In this document: positions 1-6,341 of the stretch, in pieces
Layout: the number at the start of each line of letters is the position of its first letter
Position numbering within the stretch: the stretch's first letter is position 1
Source: Lachnospiraceae bacterium
GTDB lineage: Bacteria; Bacillota_A; Clostridia; Lachnospirales; Lachnospiraceae
Assembly (NCBI GenBank): GCA_017540915.1
Contig: JAFYAD010000225.1
Coordinates: 1-6,817, forward strand
Reading direction: 5' to 3'
DNA: 6,817 nucleotides
Notes under the pieces: generated by a model
The model's database searches: none
The model's input: only the letters and a program-made list of their open reading frames with translations
Told to the model about the DNA's origin: nothing
Position numbers and translations under genes: made by a program

Positions 1-813
1 ACACTTGAAAAAACTCTGCTTTCCGGTCAAAAGGAAGGGAAAACACAGAAATGCCCGCCACTTTGGTATGCCGTGGGCGCAGCACAATGTGAGTGTCCTG
101 TCGGATGCCACAGCCCTCGGAGCCATGGGAACGCCGCCACCCTCACATCTCAGATTCATTGCCGCTGAAAAATAAACTTTTTTTATCTCTTCCCGGGGCA
201 TGGTGCTGCCGTCGTCTGCTATCCCCTCTATCACGGCATCTGCCGTCTCTACTGACACCAGGCTGTATACGGTCAGCAAAACATAGGTCAGCTTTCCGAG
301 TCCGATCTTGTTCAGAAAAGCCTTCAGTCCTGTGGTAGACGCCTTTTTGCATACCATGGCATCAATACCCAGACCGGAGCTTATGCAAAACAGTCTGGAC
401 CTTGTCTTTGTCCCTTCCCTGTAGGACACCTGTCCGATATCAACACTGCCCGGATCGTCCGCATTGGCGATCATAGCCTTTATCTCTTTCTCAACGTCCG
501 ACGAAATGTGAACTCCGGCAGCAAAATCGTTGGCCGAGCCGTTTGGGATCAGCCCCACTCTCACCTTCTCAAAATCCGTGATGCCGTTCACAACCTCATT
601 TAATGTACCGTCGCCGCCCACCACTATGATGTTTACGGCCTTATCAGGAGACGAGCACAATTCCCGCGCGATCACGGTGGCATGTCCCGCATACAGGGTT
701 CTGTGCACCCTGTACTGCATCTTATTCTCCCTAAGGATCCATCTCACTTCGTCATAGCGGCTTGCGCCTTCACCGGTCTTCGATGCTTCATTTATAATAA
801 TGTCAAATTGCAT
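1..813 (-). CDS. Diacylglycerol/lipid kinase family protein (YegS/BmrU-like), 3' end beyond window
   Basis: 271 codons are open from the ATG at 813 to the left edge with no stop, so the C-terminus (perhaps 20-50 residues, judging by usual family lengths near 300) is missing. The catalytic-domain signature is clear: a glycine loop of the NEASKTGEG type at residues 8-16, GGDGT at 66-70 followed by LNEVVNGI, and IPNGSANDFA at 89-98 (usually GTxNDFA). This family transfers the ATP gamma-phosphate to a lipid hydroxyl, commonly diacylglycerol, giving phosphatidic acid at the inner membrane face. The substrate cannot be read from sequence. The later SSGLGIDA and GGGVPMAPRA stretches match the family's C-terminal beta domain. 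The start is supported by AGAGGG about 7 nt upstream. It is divergent from yqeG. A 15-codon open stretch with its own ribosome site lies just upstream (837-884). The family call is firm; the exact substrate is unknown. Confidence 0.93.
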   Translation of the reverse strand, partial: MQFDIIINEASKTGEGASRYDEVRWILRENKMQYRVHRTLYAGHATVIARELCSSPDKAVNIIVVGGDGTLNEVVNGITDFEKVRVGLIPNGSANDFAAGVHISSDVEKEIKAMIANADDPGSVDIGQVSYREGTKTRSRLFCISSGLGIDAMVCKKASTTGLKAFLNKIGLGKLTYVLLTVYSLVSVETADAVIEGIADDGSTMPREEIKKVYFSAAMNLRCEGGGVPMAPRAVASDRTLTLCCAHGIPKWRAFLCFPFLLTGKQSFFKC

Positions 814-836
814 AGCTGTACCCTCTTTTTTACTAT

Positions 837-884
837 TCACAGCCTATTTATGATGTAGTCCGGCACGACCACATTCATGTACAC
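837..884 (-). other. Possible short upstream ORF (15 codons) before the lipid kinase
   Basis: On the minus strand a GTG at 884-882 is preceded by AAGGA (895-891) with a 6-nt gap. It opens VYMNVVVPDYIINRL and stops at TGA 839-837, 23 nt before the lipid kinase ATG. An internal ATG at 878-876 would give MNVVVPDYIINRL. The residues look protein-like rather than random. They vaguely recall the N-terminus of CCA-adding tRNA nucleotidyltransferases (VPxYIxxRL), which could mean a truncated remnant, but that is an impression from memory. It could equally be a leader peptide or chance. Low confidence. Confidence 0.2.
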
Positions 885-905
885 TGCTGTTCCTTCAAAA
901 ATATG

Positions 906-934
906 TGGACTAATTTACAAATTTCGTATAAAAT
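906..934 (+). promoter_or_regulatory. Candidate promoter for yqeG, placing the transcript start at or next to its ATG
   Basis: TGGACT (906-911, four of six to TTGACA), a 17-nt spacer and TAAAAT (929-934, five of six to TATAAT) form a plausible sigma-A promoter. Its expected start point is about 941-942, which coincides with the ATG at 942. An overlapping TATAAA at 927-932 is an alternative -10. The region is AT-rich, so chance matches are possible. Confidence 0.4.
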
Positions 935-941
935 ATATCCC

Positions 942-1478
942 ATGTTTGAAAAATTATATCCAACTGAAAGCGCTTCGTCAACCTATGCCATAGATTTCAA
1001 GTCATTATATGAGCAGGGGTTCAGAGGCATAATATTTGATATCGATAACACCTTAGTGTGTCATGGCAAGCCTGCAGATGACAGATGTACACAAAAGATC
1101 GCAGAGCTCACAGGCATGGGCTATAAGGTTCTGTTTTTATCCAACAATAAGGAACCCCGTGTCAAAAGCTTCTCCGACAGCCTGCCTGGTACAATGTATA
1201 TTTATAAAGCCGGTAAGCCCTCTGTTAAAGGCTATGAAAAGGCCATGGAGATGATGGGTACGGACACTGTCGACACACTGTTCGTAGGCGATCAGATCTT
1301 CACTGACATATGGGGAGCCAACAAAGCCGGCATATACTCTATACTGGTAGGCCGTATAGGCTTCCACGAGGAGATACAGATACATTTAAAGCGTATCATC
1401 GAGCAGCCCGTGCTGTGGGCATACCGGCACAAACTGAAGAAAGCAGCTAAGACAGGCAGTTCCTCGGCCGACCGTTAA
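942..1478 (+). CDS. yqeG: YqeG family HAD IIIA-type phosphatase
   Basis: 178 residues, the usual length for this family. The HAD motifs are all present: motif I FDIDNT at 32-37 with nucleophile Asp33 and acid/base Asp35, motif II SNN at 67-69, the motif III lysine in AGKPS (Lys92), and motif IV GDQIFTDIWGANKAG with Asp117 and Asp122. YqeG proteins are cytosolic Mg-dependent phosphatases of the Firmicutes; the physiological substrate is not established. I place the start at 942 because MFEKLYP followed by an IDFKSLYEQG stretch matches the family N-terminus. An in-frame ATG at 903 would add 13 atypical residues and would overlap the candidate promoter. Neither start has a Shine-Dalgarno sequence, which is unusual beside neighbours with strong ones. 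rpiB follows 72 nt downstream. YqeG commonly lies near efp in Clostridia, as it does here with rpiB between. Confidence 0.92.
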   Translation: MFEKLYPTESASSTYAIDFKSLYEQGFRGIIFDIDNTLVCHGKPADDRCTQKIAELTGMGYKVLFLSNNKEPRVKSFSDSLPGTMYIYKAGKPSVKGYEKAMEMMGTDTVDTLFVGDQIFTDIWGANKAGIYSILVGRIGFHEEIQIHLKRIIEQPVLWAYRHKLKKAAKTGSSSADR

Positions 1479-1515
1479 CCCCTTTAACAAAAAACCATAA
1501 TCATCAATAAAAAAC

Positions 1516-1530
1516 GCTGTTCTAAACAGC
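1516..1530 (+). other. Small stem-loop between yqeG and rpiB
   Basis: GCTGTT and AACAGC form a perfect 6-bp stem with a 3-nt loop (CTA), 8 nt ahead of the rpiB ribosome site. It has no U-run of terminator quality (TTAAAATC follows), so it is at most a weak attenuator or mRNA-stability element. Confidence 0.3.
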
Positions 1531-1550
1531 TTAAAATCAGGAGGCACAAC

Positions 1551-2000
1551 ATGAAGGTAGCAATAGGCAATGATCACGCCGGACTGGATCTGAAGCCGGC
1601 GATCATCCAGTATGTAAAAGACAAAGGACATGAGGTCATAAACCTGGGACCTGACGCAGCAGCCGAGGGTGATGATTACCCCATAGCAGGTGAGCGTGTG
1701 GGGCGCGCTGTCACTGACGGCACCGCAGACGCAGGTATCCTGATATGTGGAACAGGCGTCGGCATATCCATCGCCGCCAACAAGGTAAAAGGAGTTCGCG
1801 CTTGCGTATGTTCCGAGCCCGCAACCGCTAAACTCACAAGGCTTCACAATAACGCCAACATCATCGCCTTCGGTGCCCGTATAGTAGGTGTTGAGCTTGC
1901 AAAAGCCATCGTCGACGCATTTCTGGACACAGATTTCTCAGGCGAGGAAAGACATCAGCGCCGCATTGATATGCTGCACGAGATAGAGACCAGAGATTAA
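1551..2000 (+). CDS. rpiB: Ribose-5-phosphate isomerase B
   Basis: 149 residues, full length for RpiB, which interconverts ribose 5-phosphate and ribulose 5-phosphate in the cytosol (non-oxidative pentose phosphate pathway). The start MKVAIGNDHAG carries the phosphate- and sugar-binding Asp8 and His9. ICGTGVGISIAANK holds Cys66 and Thr68, matching the catalytic cysteine position of E. coli RpiB. RLHNNANI supplies His99 and Asn100, Arg110 follows in FGAR, and the C-terminal RHQRRID supplies the phosphate-binding arginines around 134-138. The ATG is backed by a perfect AGGAGG at 1539-1544 with a 6-nt spacer. Allose-6-phosphate or galactose-6-phosphate isomerases (RpiB/LacA/LacB superfamily) are the alternative, but the cysteine-type active site and the absence of sugar-operon neighbours favour RpiB. 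Probably co-transcribed with yqeG. Confidence 0.95.
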   Translation: MKVAIGNDHAGLDLKPAIIQYVKDKGHEVINLGPDAAAEGDDYPIAGERVGRAVTDGTADAGILICGTGVGISIAANKVKGVRACVCSEPATAKLTRLHNNANIIAFGARIVGVELAKAIVDAFLDTDFSGEERHQRRIDMLHEIETRD

Positions 2001-2048
2001 TACTTTACCGGTCACGACACCGGACATATGTTTATTTCAAATAATCGT

Positions 2049-2136
2049 AACTATTCAGAACCAAGCTCGAAAATCAAAGATTTTCTCGCTGTTTGGTTCT
2101 CACCAAAGTAATAAATCACCTTGGTTCTGAATAGTT
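2049..2136. repeat. 88-bp element bounded by perfect 17-bp inverted repeats, between rpiB and efp
   Basis: Arms at 2049-2065 and 2120-2136 (AACTATTCAGAACCAAG and its exact complement) enclose 54 nt. The interior holds a perfect 7-bp stem GAAAATC/GATTTTC (2069-2075/2079-2085) with a triloop, and a 6-bp stem TTTGGT/ACCAAA (2092-2097/2102-2107). The octamer TTGGTTCT occurs twice in the same direction (2093-2100, 2121-2128), so the left arm's AGAACCAA (2057-2064) can pair with either copy. No coding sequence is present. It may be a small MITE- or REP-like palindromic element, or an rpiB 3' structure. There is no U-run after either arm, so a classic terminator is unlikely. It ends 11 nt before the efp -35 box. 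Confidence 0.7.
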
Positions 2137-2147
2137 TCAAAAAATCT

Positions 2148-2176
2148 TTGACTTTTACATATGTTAATAGTATCAT
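2148..2176 (+). promoter_or_regulatory. Sigma-A promoter of efp
   Basis: TTGACT (2148-2153, five of six) and TATCAT (2171-2176, five of six) are separated by exactly 17 nt. The expected transcript start is about 2183, giving a leader of roughly 56 nt to the efp ATG. The promoter lies directly downstream of the inverted-repeat element, so efp has its own start even if rpiB transcripts read through. Confidence 0.75.
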
Positions 2177-2198
2177 GTTAGAGAATTTTGTAACTATT

Positions 2199-2230
2199 GC
2201 CCTGTGACCGGGGCGACTATTTTAAGGAGG
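2199..2230 (+). promoter_or_regulatory. efp leader: small GC hairpin and strong ribosome site
   Basis: GCCC (2199-2202) and GGGC (2211-2214) can form a short stem with an 8-nt loop. AAGGAGG (2224-2230) follows, 8 nt before the ATG at 2239. That ribosome site decides the efp start over an in-frame TTG at 2197, which lies upstream of it. The stem is too short to claim a riboswitch. Confidence 0.55.
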
Positions 2231-2238
2231 ATACATTC

Positions 2239-2796
2239 ATGATTTCAGCAGGTGATTTCAGAAATGGTGTTACCATCGAGTTCGAGGGCAACATATACCA
2301 GATCATCGAATTCCAGCATGTAAAACCGGGAAAGGGCGCAGCTTTTGTACGTACAAAGCTTAAAAATATCATAAGCGGCGGCGTTGTAGAGAAAACATTC
2401 CGCCCGACAGAAAAATGCCCGCAGGCGCGTATCGACCGCAAGGATTATCAGTATCTTTACGCAGACGGCGATCTCTACTATTTCATGGACGTTGAGAGCT
2501 ATGAGCAGATCGGTCTTGCCAAGGATGACATCGGTGATGCACTGAAATTCGTCAAAGAAAACGAAATGGTTAAGGTTTGCTCACACAACGGCAAGGTATT
2601 CGCAGTTGAGCCACCGCTCTTCGTCGAGCTCGAGATCAGCGACACTGAGCCGGGTGTAAAGGGTGATACCGCAACAGGTGCCACAAAGCCCGCCACTGTA
2701 GAGACAGGCGCGCAGGTAATGGTTCCGCTCTTCGTAAACCAGGGCGACAAGATCAAGATCGACACCCGTACAGGCGAGTATCTTTCAAGAGTATAA
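2239..2796 (+). CDS. efp: Elongation factor P
   Basis: 185 residues, the standard bacterial EF-P length. EF-P binds the ribosome between the P and E sites and relieves stalling at polyproline stretches. Domain I (residues 1 to about 63) starts [20 protein letters not shown] and carries the tip loop KPGKGAAF with Lys32, the residue modified in Bacillus-type EF-P; whether it is modified here cannot be read. The middle OB domain begins near [21 protein letters not shown]. The C-terminal OB domain ends with the hallmark [24 protein letters not shown] region. No EF-P modifying enzyme lies in the window. The start is fixed by AAGGAGG 8 nt upstream. The gene has its own promoter and is closed by a strong stem-loop terminator at 2815-2856. 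Confidence 0.98.
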   Translation: MISAGDFRNGVTIEFEGNIYQIIEFQHVKPGKGAAFVRTKLKNIISGGVVEKTFRPTEKCPQARIDRKDYQYLYADGDLYYFMDVESYEQIGLAKDDIGDALKFVKENEMVKVCSHNGKVFAVEPPLFVELEISDTEPGVKGDTATGATKPATVETGAQVMVPLFVNQGDKIKIDTRTGEYLSRV

Positions 2797-2814
2797 TCTA
2801 CATAATGCAAAAAC

Positions 2815-2856
2815 AAACGCAGGTCTAAGGTTATCCTTAAGACCTGCGTTTTTCTT
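2815..2856. terminator. Bidirectional intrinsic terminator between convergent efp and the ABC permease gene
   Basis: AAACGCAGGTCT pairs with AGACCTGCGTTT (12 bp). After a single bulged A, the stem continues with AAGG/CCTT and a TTAT loop. On the plus strand it runs into TTTTTCTT, terminating efp. On the minus strand the same stem follows the permease stop (2857-2855) and runs into TTTGTTTTT, so it serves both operons. Confidence 0.92.
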
Positions 2857-5548
2857 AATCCACGTTTTTCAGCGCTTCGCTCATGGGCACCTTCTTTATC
2901 CTGATGTAGTCTATGACGGAAACAAACGCATATCCCACCAAAAGATAAACTACTGCCAGGATCATGGACACCGGTTTCATGTAAAAGGAGAAATACCCGT
3001 CCATGGCCAGCACAAAGATCTTGAATATATAGATCATCAGGAAATACCCCACCGCAAAGCTGAACACAGCCACTATAGATACGATAATGGCGGTAGGTAC
3101 GATGTACAGGGATGCGATCTCGCTGTTTTTGAAGCCCAGTATTTTCACCATGGAGATAGAGCTCTCGTTTTTCTCGATGATGATCTTCGTTAGAAGGAAG
3201 ATCAATGCCGCCGCCATTACCACCAGCACATATCTGAAAACGTCAAACATCCCTCCCATGGAATGCATCAGCTGCGTCGTTACCGATGTGATATCTTCAA
3301 CGGTGATGACTGTTGCGATATACTCCTCATCGATATCATCGATCTCGTTGCGTGAAAAGTACCCCAGGAAGTCTCCTTCTTTTTTGTCAAACATCCTGTT
3401 AAACCCGGCATTTGGCATGAATACTGCTACACCGCCATCGTAATCTACAACTCCATCCACCTCAAACTCGTAAGCCTTGTTCTCATATTCTTCATGAAGA
3501 GAGATCTTATCACCGGTCTTAAGCTCATATTTTGTCGCAAACGCACTGGAAACATACACGTCTCCGTCAGCAAGATCTGCAGGTATGCTGACATATCTGC
3601 TGTCCGGCGAAATTCCGTATACTGTAACCGACTCATCTCCTCCGCTTCCGAAGCCCTCAATTTTCAAGCCTCCCTGCCGCGCATACTGAAGCGACTTCAT
3701 GCTGAACTTTTCCGCGCTCTCCTCCGAAGTTTCTATAATGTTGCCATCATCGTCCTTGTTGCTCATCAGCATGTACTGATAATCCGCAAAGACCATTGAC
3801 GGTGCTTTGTCACCATACTCATTAAGAGAATCCGGCAAACCAAATGCGAAGCACAACATAAGTTCTATAAAAATCACACCAAAGGTGAGCACAAGGTAAT
3901 CCGGCATATTCTGAAATACAATCCTGAGCCTGAACCTACCCAGAAAAGACCATCTCGGTATCCTCATAGCTTTCGAGCGTCTCACTTTTTTCAGGTCTCT
4001 GCGCAAAAACCTGAGGGGGCTGAGTTTCAGCTTATCTACTATGACAAAGAGATTGATCAGAAACATCAGGATCAAAGGTATCACTGTAGTCTTAACCAGC
4101 GCAACCGGGCTCCATGTTACGGCAGGTGTCGGAAGGCTGTAACTATTATAGTACAGCTCAACTGCCACCTCCTTAAACAGGGTGTACCCGCAGACATTTC
4201 CCAATATAGCTCCTATCAGCGTCACAATGAAAGGCATGGACATGTAATGAACCACGAGTTCTCCCCTTGTGTAACCTGAAGCCCTCAATGTTCCGATAAC
4301 TCCCGCTTCTTTTTCAATCGTGTTACTGATAGTTATTGCAAATATAAATGCGATCACTGCTATCAAAATATAGCACAGTATGCTGGTTCCGGAGGTATCG
4401 GACTCTATATCTGAAGGTGCGAAATTAGATGCCTTCCTTGTATATTCCGGCAGGAAATCCTCTATTTCACTATCATGTACCAACGTCTGTGTTATAAGAC
4501 ATTTCAAAAGATTGTCGGCATAATCCGCTTTTTCCTCCTTAGTCTCGGGTTTCTCGTCATACATGAAAACATAACTGTAATGCTTTCTTGCCCCAAGTCC
4601 GTCAAAGCCTTCCGGTGTCACCATGGCAACATCAAAGCCGAAAGCGTCAAACATAAAATCCGTATTGGACTCGTGCAAAGTCAGATAATTCACATATGAC
4701 AGAAGACCCACAATCTCAAATTTTTTGTTTCCGACAGTGATGCTGTCTCCTACCTTTACGCCCACATTGTCGGCATGCATACGGTCTATCGCGATCTCAC
4801 CGTCTTTTTCGGGCGCCCTTCCTTCCAAAAACGATGCCATATCCACTTCATCATCGCTCATGAACACCCTCACTGTGGCGTCCTGTGTGCCGTCATTATC
4901 AAAATCCTCCTTTGCATTTCTGTAGAAATGCTCATATATGGTCACAGGGGTTGTTTCAAAGCCCTCTTCATTAAGCCTGTATTCCTCGGCTATCTCATCC
5001 CACTCTTCATCGACAGCTTTTTTTACCTCTTCATGCGCCTTTTCATAGGCCTCTGCCTCTGCTTTCTTGAAATCCTCTGATTCCTTTGCCTCCTTCAGCG
5101 CCTTTTCAAATCCCTGCTCTATTGCCGTATCAGTCTGCTCCTTTATAACGGCCTCATCCGTTATACCAAAAGCCTCGCACTGCGCTTTCACAGCCTGTGC
5201 TATGCCGTCTTTTACCTGTTTTTCAAGTTCCTCATTTACCGCTTTCTCAACTTCTTCATCGGCTTCCTTAATGCCCTCGTTGATAAAATACTCCCTGACA
5301 TCAGCCATATCTCCTTTTTCGATGTCTTTTATAAGCTCATCAGAAGCACGGCTTTTCAACTCAAAGGAACCATCCTCAAGCCTGTATTTTACCCTGCCTT
5401 CGCCTATTGCTGCAATCATGCTGTCGTGTCCCACATACATGCCGGACACAAGGCCTATCATCAGCACCATGAATACAATTATGACTATATATTTTGGCCA
5501 ATCACTCTTAAGTTCTTTGGGAATCCTCTTTATCAGTGGATTACGCAT
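2855..5548 (-). CDS. FtsX/MacB-type ABC transporter permease with extracytoplasmic coiled-coil insertion
   Basis: 897 residues. I set the start at ATG 5548 because GGAGGG lies 8 nt upstream and MRNPLIKRIPKELKSDW is a normal lead-in to the first membrane segment. A longer frame from 5656 would add 36 residues and overlap the ATPase gene. Order of parts: TM1 about 20-40; a charged Lys/Glu/Ala-rich helical region about 70-192; a MacB-like extracellular domain to about 385; FtsX unit 1 with TMs near 388-409, 437-459 and 487-505; TM5 551-572; a second extracellular domain 573-765; FtsX unit 2 with TMs near 769-790, 816-844 and 860-882. The motifs EAGVIGTLRASGYTRGEL and SISMVKILGFKNSEIASL mark the two loops that contact the ATPase. 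This architecture belongs to exporters or mechanotransmitters (MacB, LolCE, BceB-like), not importers. The substrate is unknown. It is translated downstream of the ATPase gene with a 70-nt gap containing a hairpin. Confidence 0.93.
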   Translation of the reverse strand: MRNPLIKRIPKELKSDWPKYIVIIVFMVLMIGLVSGMYVGHDSMIAAIGEGRVKYRLEDGSFELKSRASDELIKDIEKGDMADVREYFINEGIKEADEEVEKAVNEELEKQVKDGIAQAVKAQCEAFGITDEAVIKEQTDTAIEQGFEKALKEAKESEDFKKAEAEAYEKAHEEVKKAVDEEWDEIAEEYRLNEEGFETTPVTIYEHFYRNAKEDFDNDGTQDATVRVFMSDDEVDMASFLEGRAPEKDGEIAIDRMHADNVGVKVGDSITVGNKKFEIVGLLSYVNYLTLHESNTDFMFDAFGFDVAMVTPEGFDGLGARKHYSYVFMYDEKPETKEEKADYADNLLKCLITQTLVHDSEIEDFLPEYTRKASNFAPSDIESDTSGTSILCYILIAVIAFIFAITISNTIEKEAGVIGTLRASGYTRGELVVHYMSMPFIVTLIGAILGNVCGYTLFKEVAVELYYNSYSLPTPAVTWSPVALVKTTVIPLILMFLINLFVIVDKLKLSPLRFLRRDLKKVRRSKAMRIPRWSFLGRFRLRIVFQNMPDYLVLTFGVIFIELMLCFAFGLPDSLNEYGDKAPSMVFADYQYMLMSNKDDDGNIIETSEESAEKFSMKSLQYARQGGLKIEGFGSGGDESVTVYGISPDSRYVSIPADLADGDVYVSSAFATKYELKTGDKISLHEEYENKAYEFEVDGVVDYDGGVAVFMPNAGFNRMFDKKEGDFLGYFSRNEIDDIDEEYIATVITVEDITSVTTQLMHSMGGMFDVFRYVLVVMAAALIFLLTKIIIEKNESSISMVKILGFKNSEIASLYIVPTAIIVSIVAVFSFAVGYFLMIYIFKIFVLAMDGYFSFYMKPVSMILAVVYLLVGYAFVSVIDYIRIKKVPMSEALKNVD

Positions 5549-5575
5549 CTGTCCTTCCCTCCGTATCAATGTAAT

Positions 5576-5601
5576 GGCAGGATCCGCAAACGAATCCTGC
5601 C
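5576..5601 (-). other. Intercistronic stem-loop between ATPase and permease genes
   Basis: GGCAGGAT and ATCCTGCC form a perfect 8-bp stem with a 10-nt loop. It lies 17 nt downstream of the ATPase stop and 13 nt before the permease ribosome site on the mRNA. No U-run follows, so it is not a terminator. It may tune permease translation or mark an RNA processing or stability point. Confidence 0.6.
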
Positions 5602-5618
5602 CTGAAAATAAGATATCC

Positions 5619-6341
5619 TTACCACTCAAGTTCGGAAGCCGGTATTTTGGCTTCATTTATGTTGTTATGGCGCACCACGCCGTCTCTGAGCTTTACAACG
5701 TGGTCAGCCATATCCTTTATGGCCTCATTGTGTGTCACCATTATGATGGTGCTGCCGTATTTGGCATTACAGTCCTCTATAAGAGCCAGAATCTCCTTGG
5801 ATGTCTTGTAATCCAATGCTCCTGTAGGCTCATCACACATTAAAATATCGGGATTTTTAACAACGGCCCTTCCAATAGATACTCTCTGCTGCTGTCCACC
5901 CGACAATTGATTCGGATATTTATACTTGTGCTCCTGAAGTCCTAATGTGGTGATAACCTCTTCCACATCAAGAGGGTTATCCGACAGATAAGCACCGACC
6001 TCGATGTTTTCCTTTACGTTAAGATTCGGGATAAGATTATACATCTGGAAAACATAACCTAAATGCTTTCTCCTGTACATTGTAAGTGCCTTGTCATCCA
6101 TATCCTTCAGCTTGTCGCCGTCTATGCTGACGAAGCCGGAATCCGGCGTGTCTATGCCGCCGATTATATTGAGAAGAGTCGACTTGCCCGATCCCGACGG
6201 TCCCAGCAAAACACAGAACTCCCCTTTCTCAACGGTGAAGCTCATACCCTTTAATACGTCCTGTTTTGCAGCTCCGGTTCCGAAGCTCTTTTTCAGATCT
6301 GAGATCTTCAAAAAAGCATTCGGGTTATTTTCTGCCTTCAT
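5619..6341 (-). CDS. ABC transporter ATP-binding protein, MacB/LolD type
   Basis: 240 residues from ATG 6341, typical for this class. In this numbering Walker A GPSGSGKST begins near residue 47, the Q-loop FQMYNLIP has Gln near 99, the signature LSGGQQQR is near 146-153, Walker B ILMCDEPTGALD is near 166-177, and the switch histidine in VTHN is near 204. All catalytic elements are intact. The LxGGxDxPxSG and QMYNLIPNLxVxEN patterns are those of the MacB/LolD/FtsE-like exporter branch, so it pairs with the FtsX-type permease downstream. An in-frame GTG at 6350 with AGGA only 4 nt upstream is an alternative start adding three residues. Either start lies inside the 3' end of the Cys-rich peptide gene, so translation is probably coupled to it. 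Confidence 0.96.
   Translation of the reverse strand: MKAENNPNAFLKISDLKKSFGTGAAKQDVLKGMSFTVEKGEFCVLLGPSGSGKSTLLNIIGGIDTPDSGFVSIDGDKLKDMDDKALTMYRRKHLGYVFQMYNLIPNLNVKENIEVGAYLSDNPLDVEEVITTLGLQEHKYKYPNQLSGGQQQRVSIGRAVVKNPDILMCDEPTGALDYKTSKEILALIEDCNAKYGSTIIMVTHNEAIKDMADHVVKLRDGVVRHNNINEAKIPASELEW

Noticed and set aside
903..941. Upstream ATG for YqeG adding 13 residues
   Set aside because: It has no ribosome site, the extra residues do not fit the family, and the stretch looks like a promoter.
1386..1847. 153-codon minus-strand open frame opposite yqeG and rpiB
   Set aside because: It is antisense to two well-supported genes, has no recognisable motif, and its composition follows from the codons of the opposite strand.
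2049..2136. Classic rho-independent terminator for rpiB
   Set aside because: No U-run follows the 17-bp arms on either strand and the 54-nt loop is too large. It is kept as a palindromic element instead.
2197..2238. Upstream TTG start for EF-P adding 14 residues
   Set aside because: The strong AAGGAGG at 2224-2230 lies inside this extension and serves the ATG at 2239, which gives the standard MISAGDF N-terminus.
2183..2238. Riboswitch in the efp leader
   Set aside because: The leader is only about 56 nt and holds one 4-bp stem, with no recognisable aptamer core.
5549..5656. Longer permease start giving 933 residues
   Set aside because: It would overlap the ATPase gene and run through the intercistronic hairpin. 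The ATG at 5548 has GGAGGG at good spacing and starts just before the first membrane segment.
5067..5843. 258-codon plus-strand open frame opposite the permease and ATPase
   Set aside because: It is a Ser/Ala/Phe-rich shadow of the Lys/Glu-rich coiled-coil codons and spans the junction of two real minus-strand genes.
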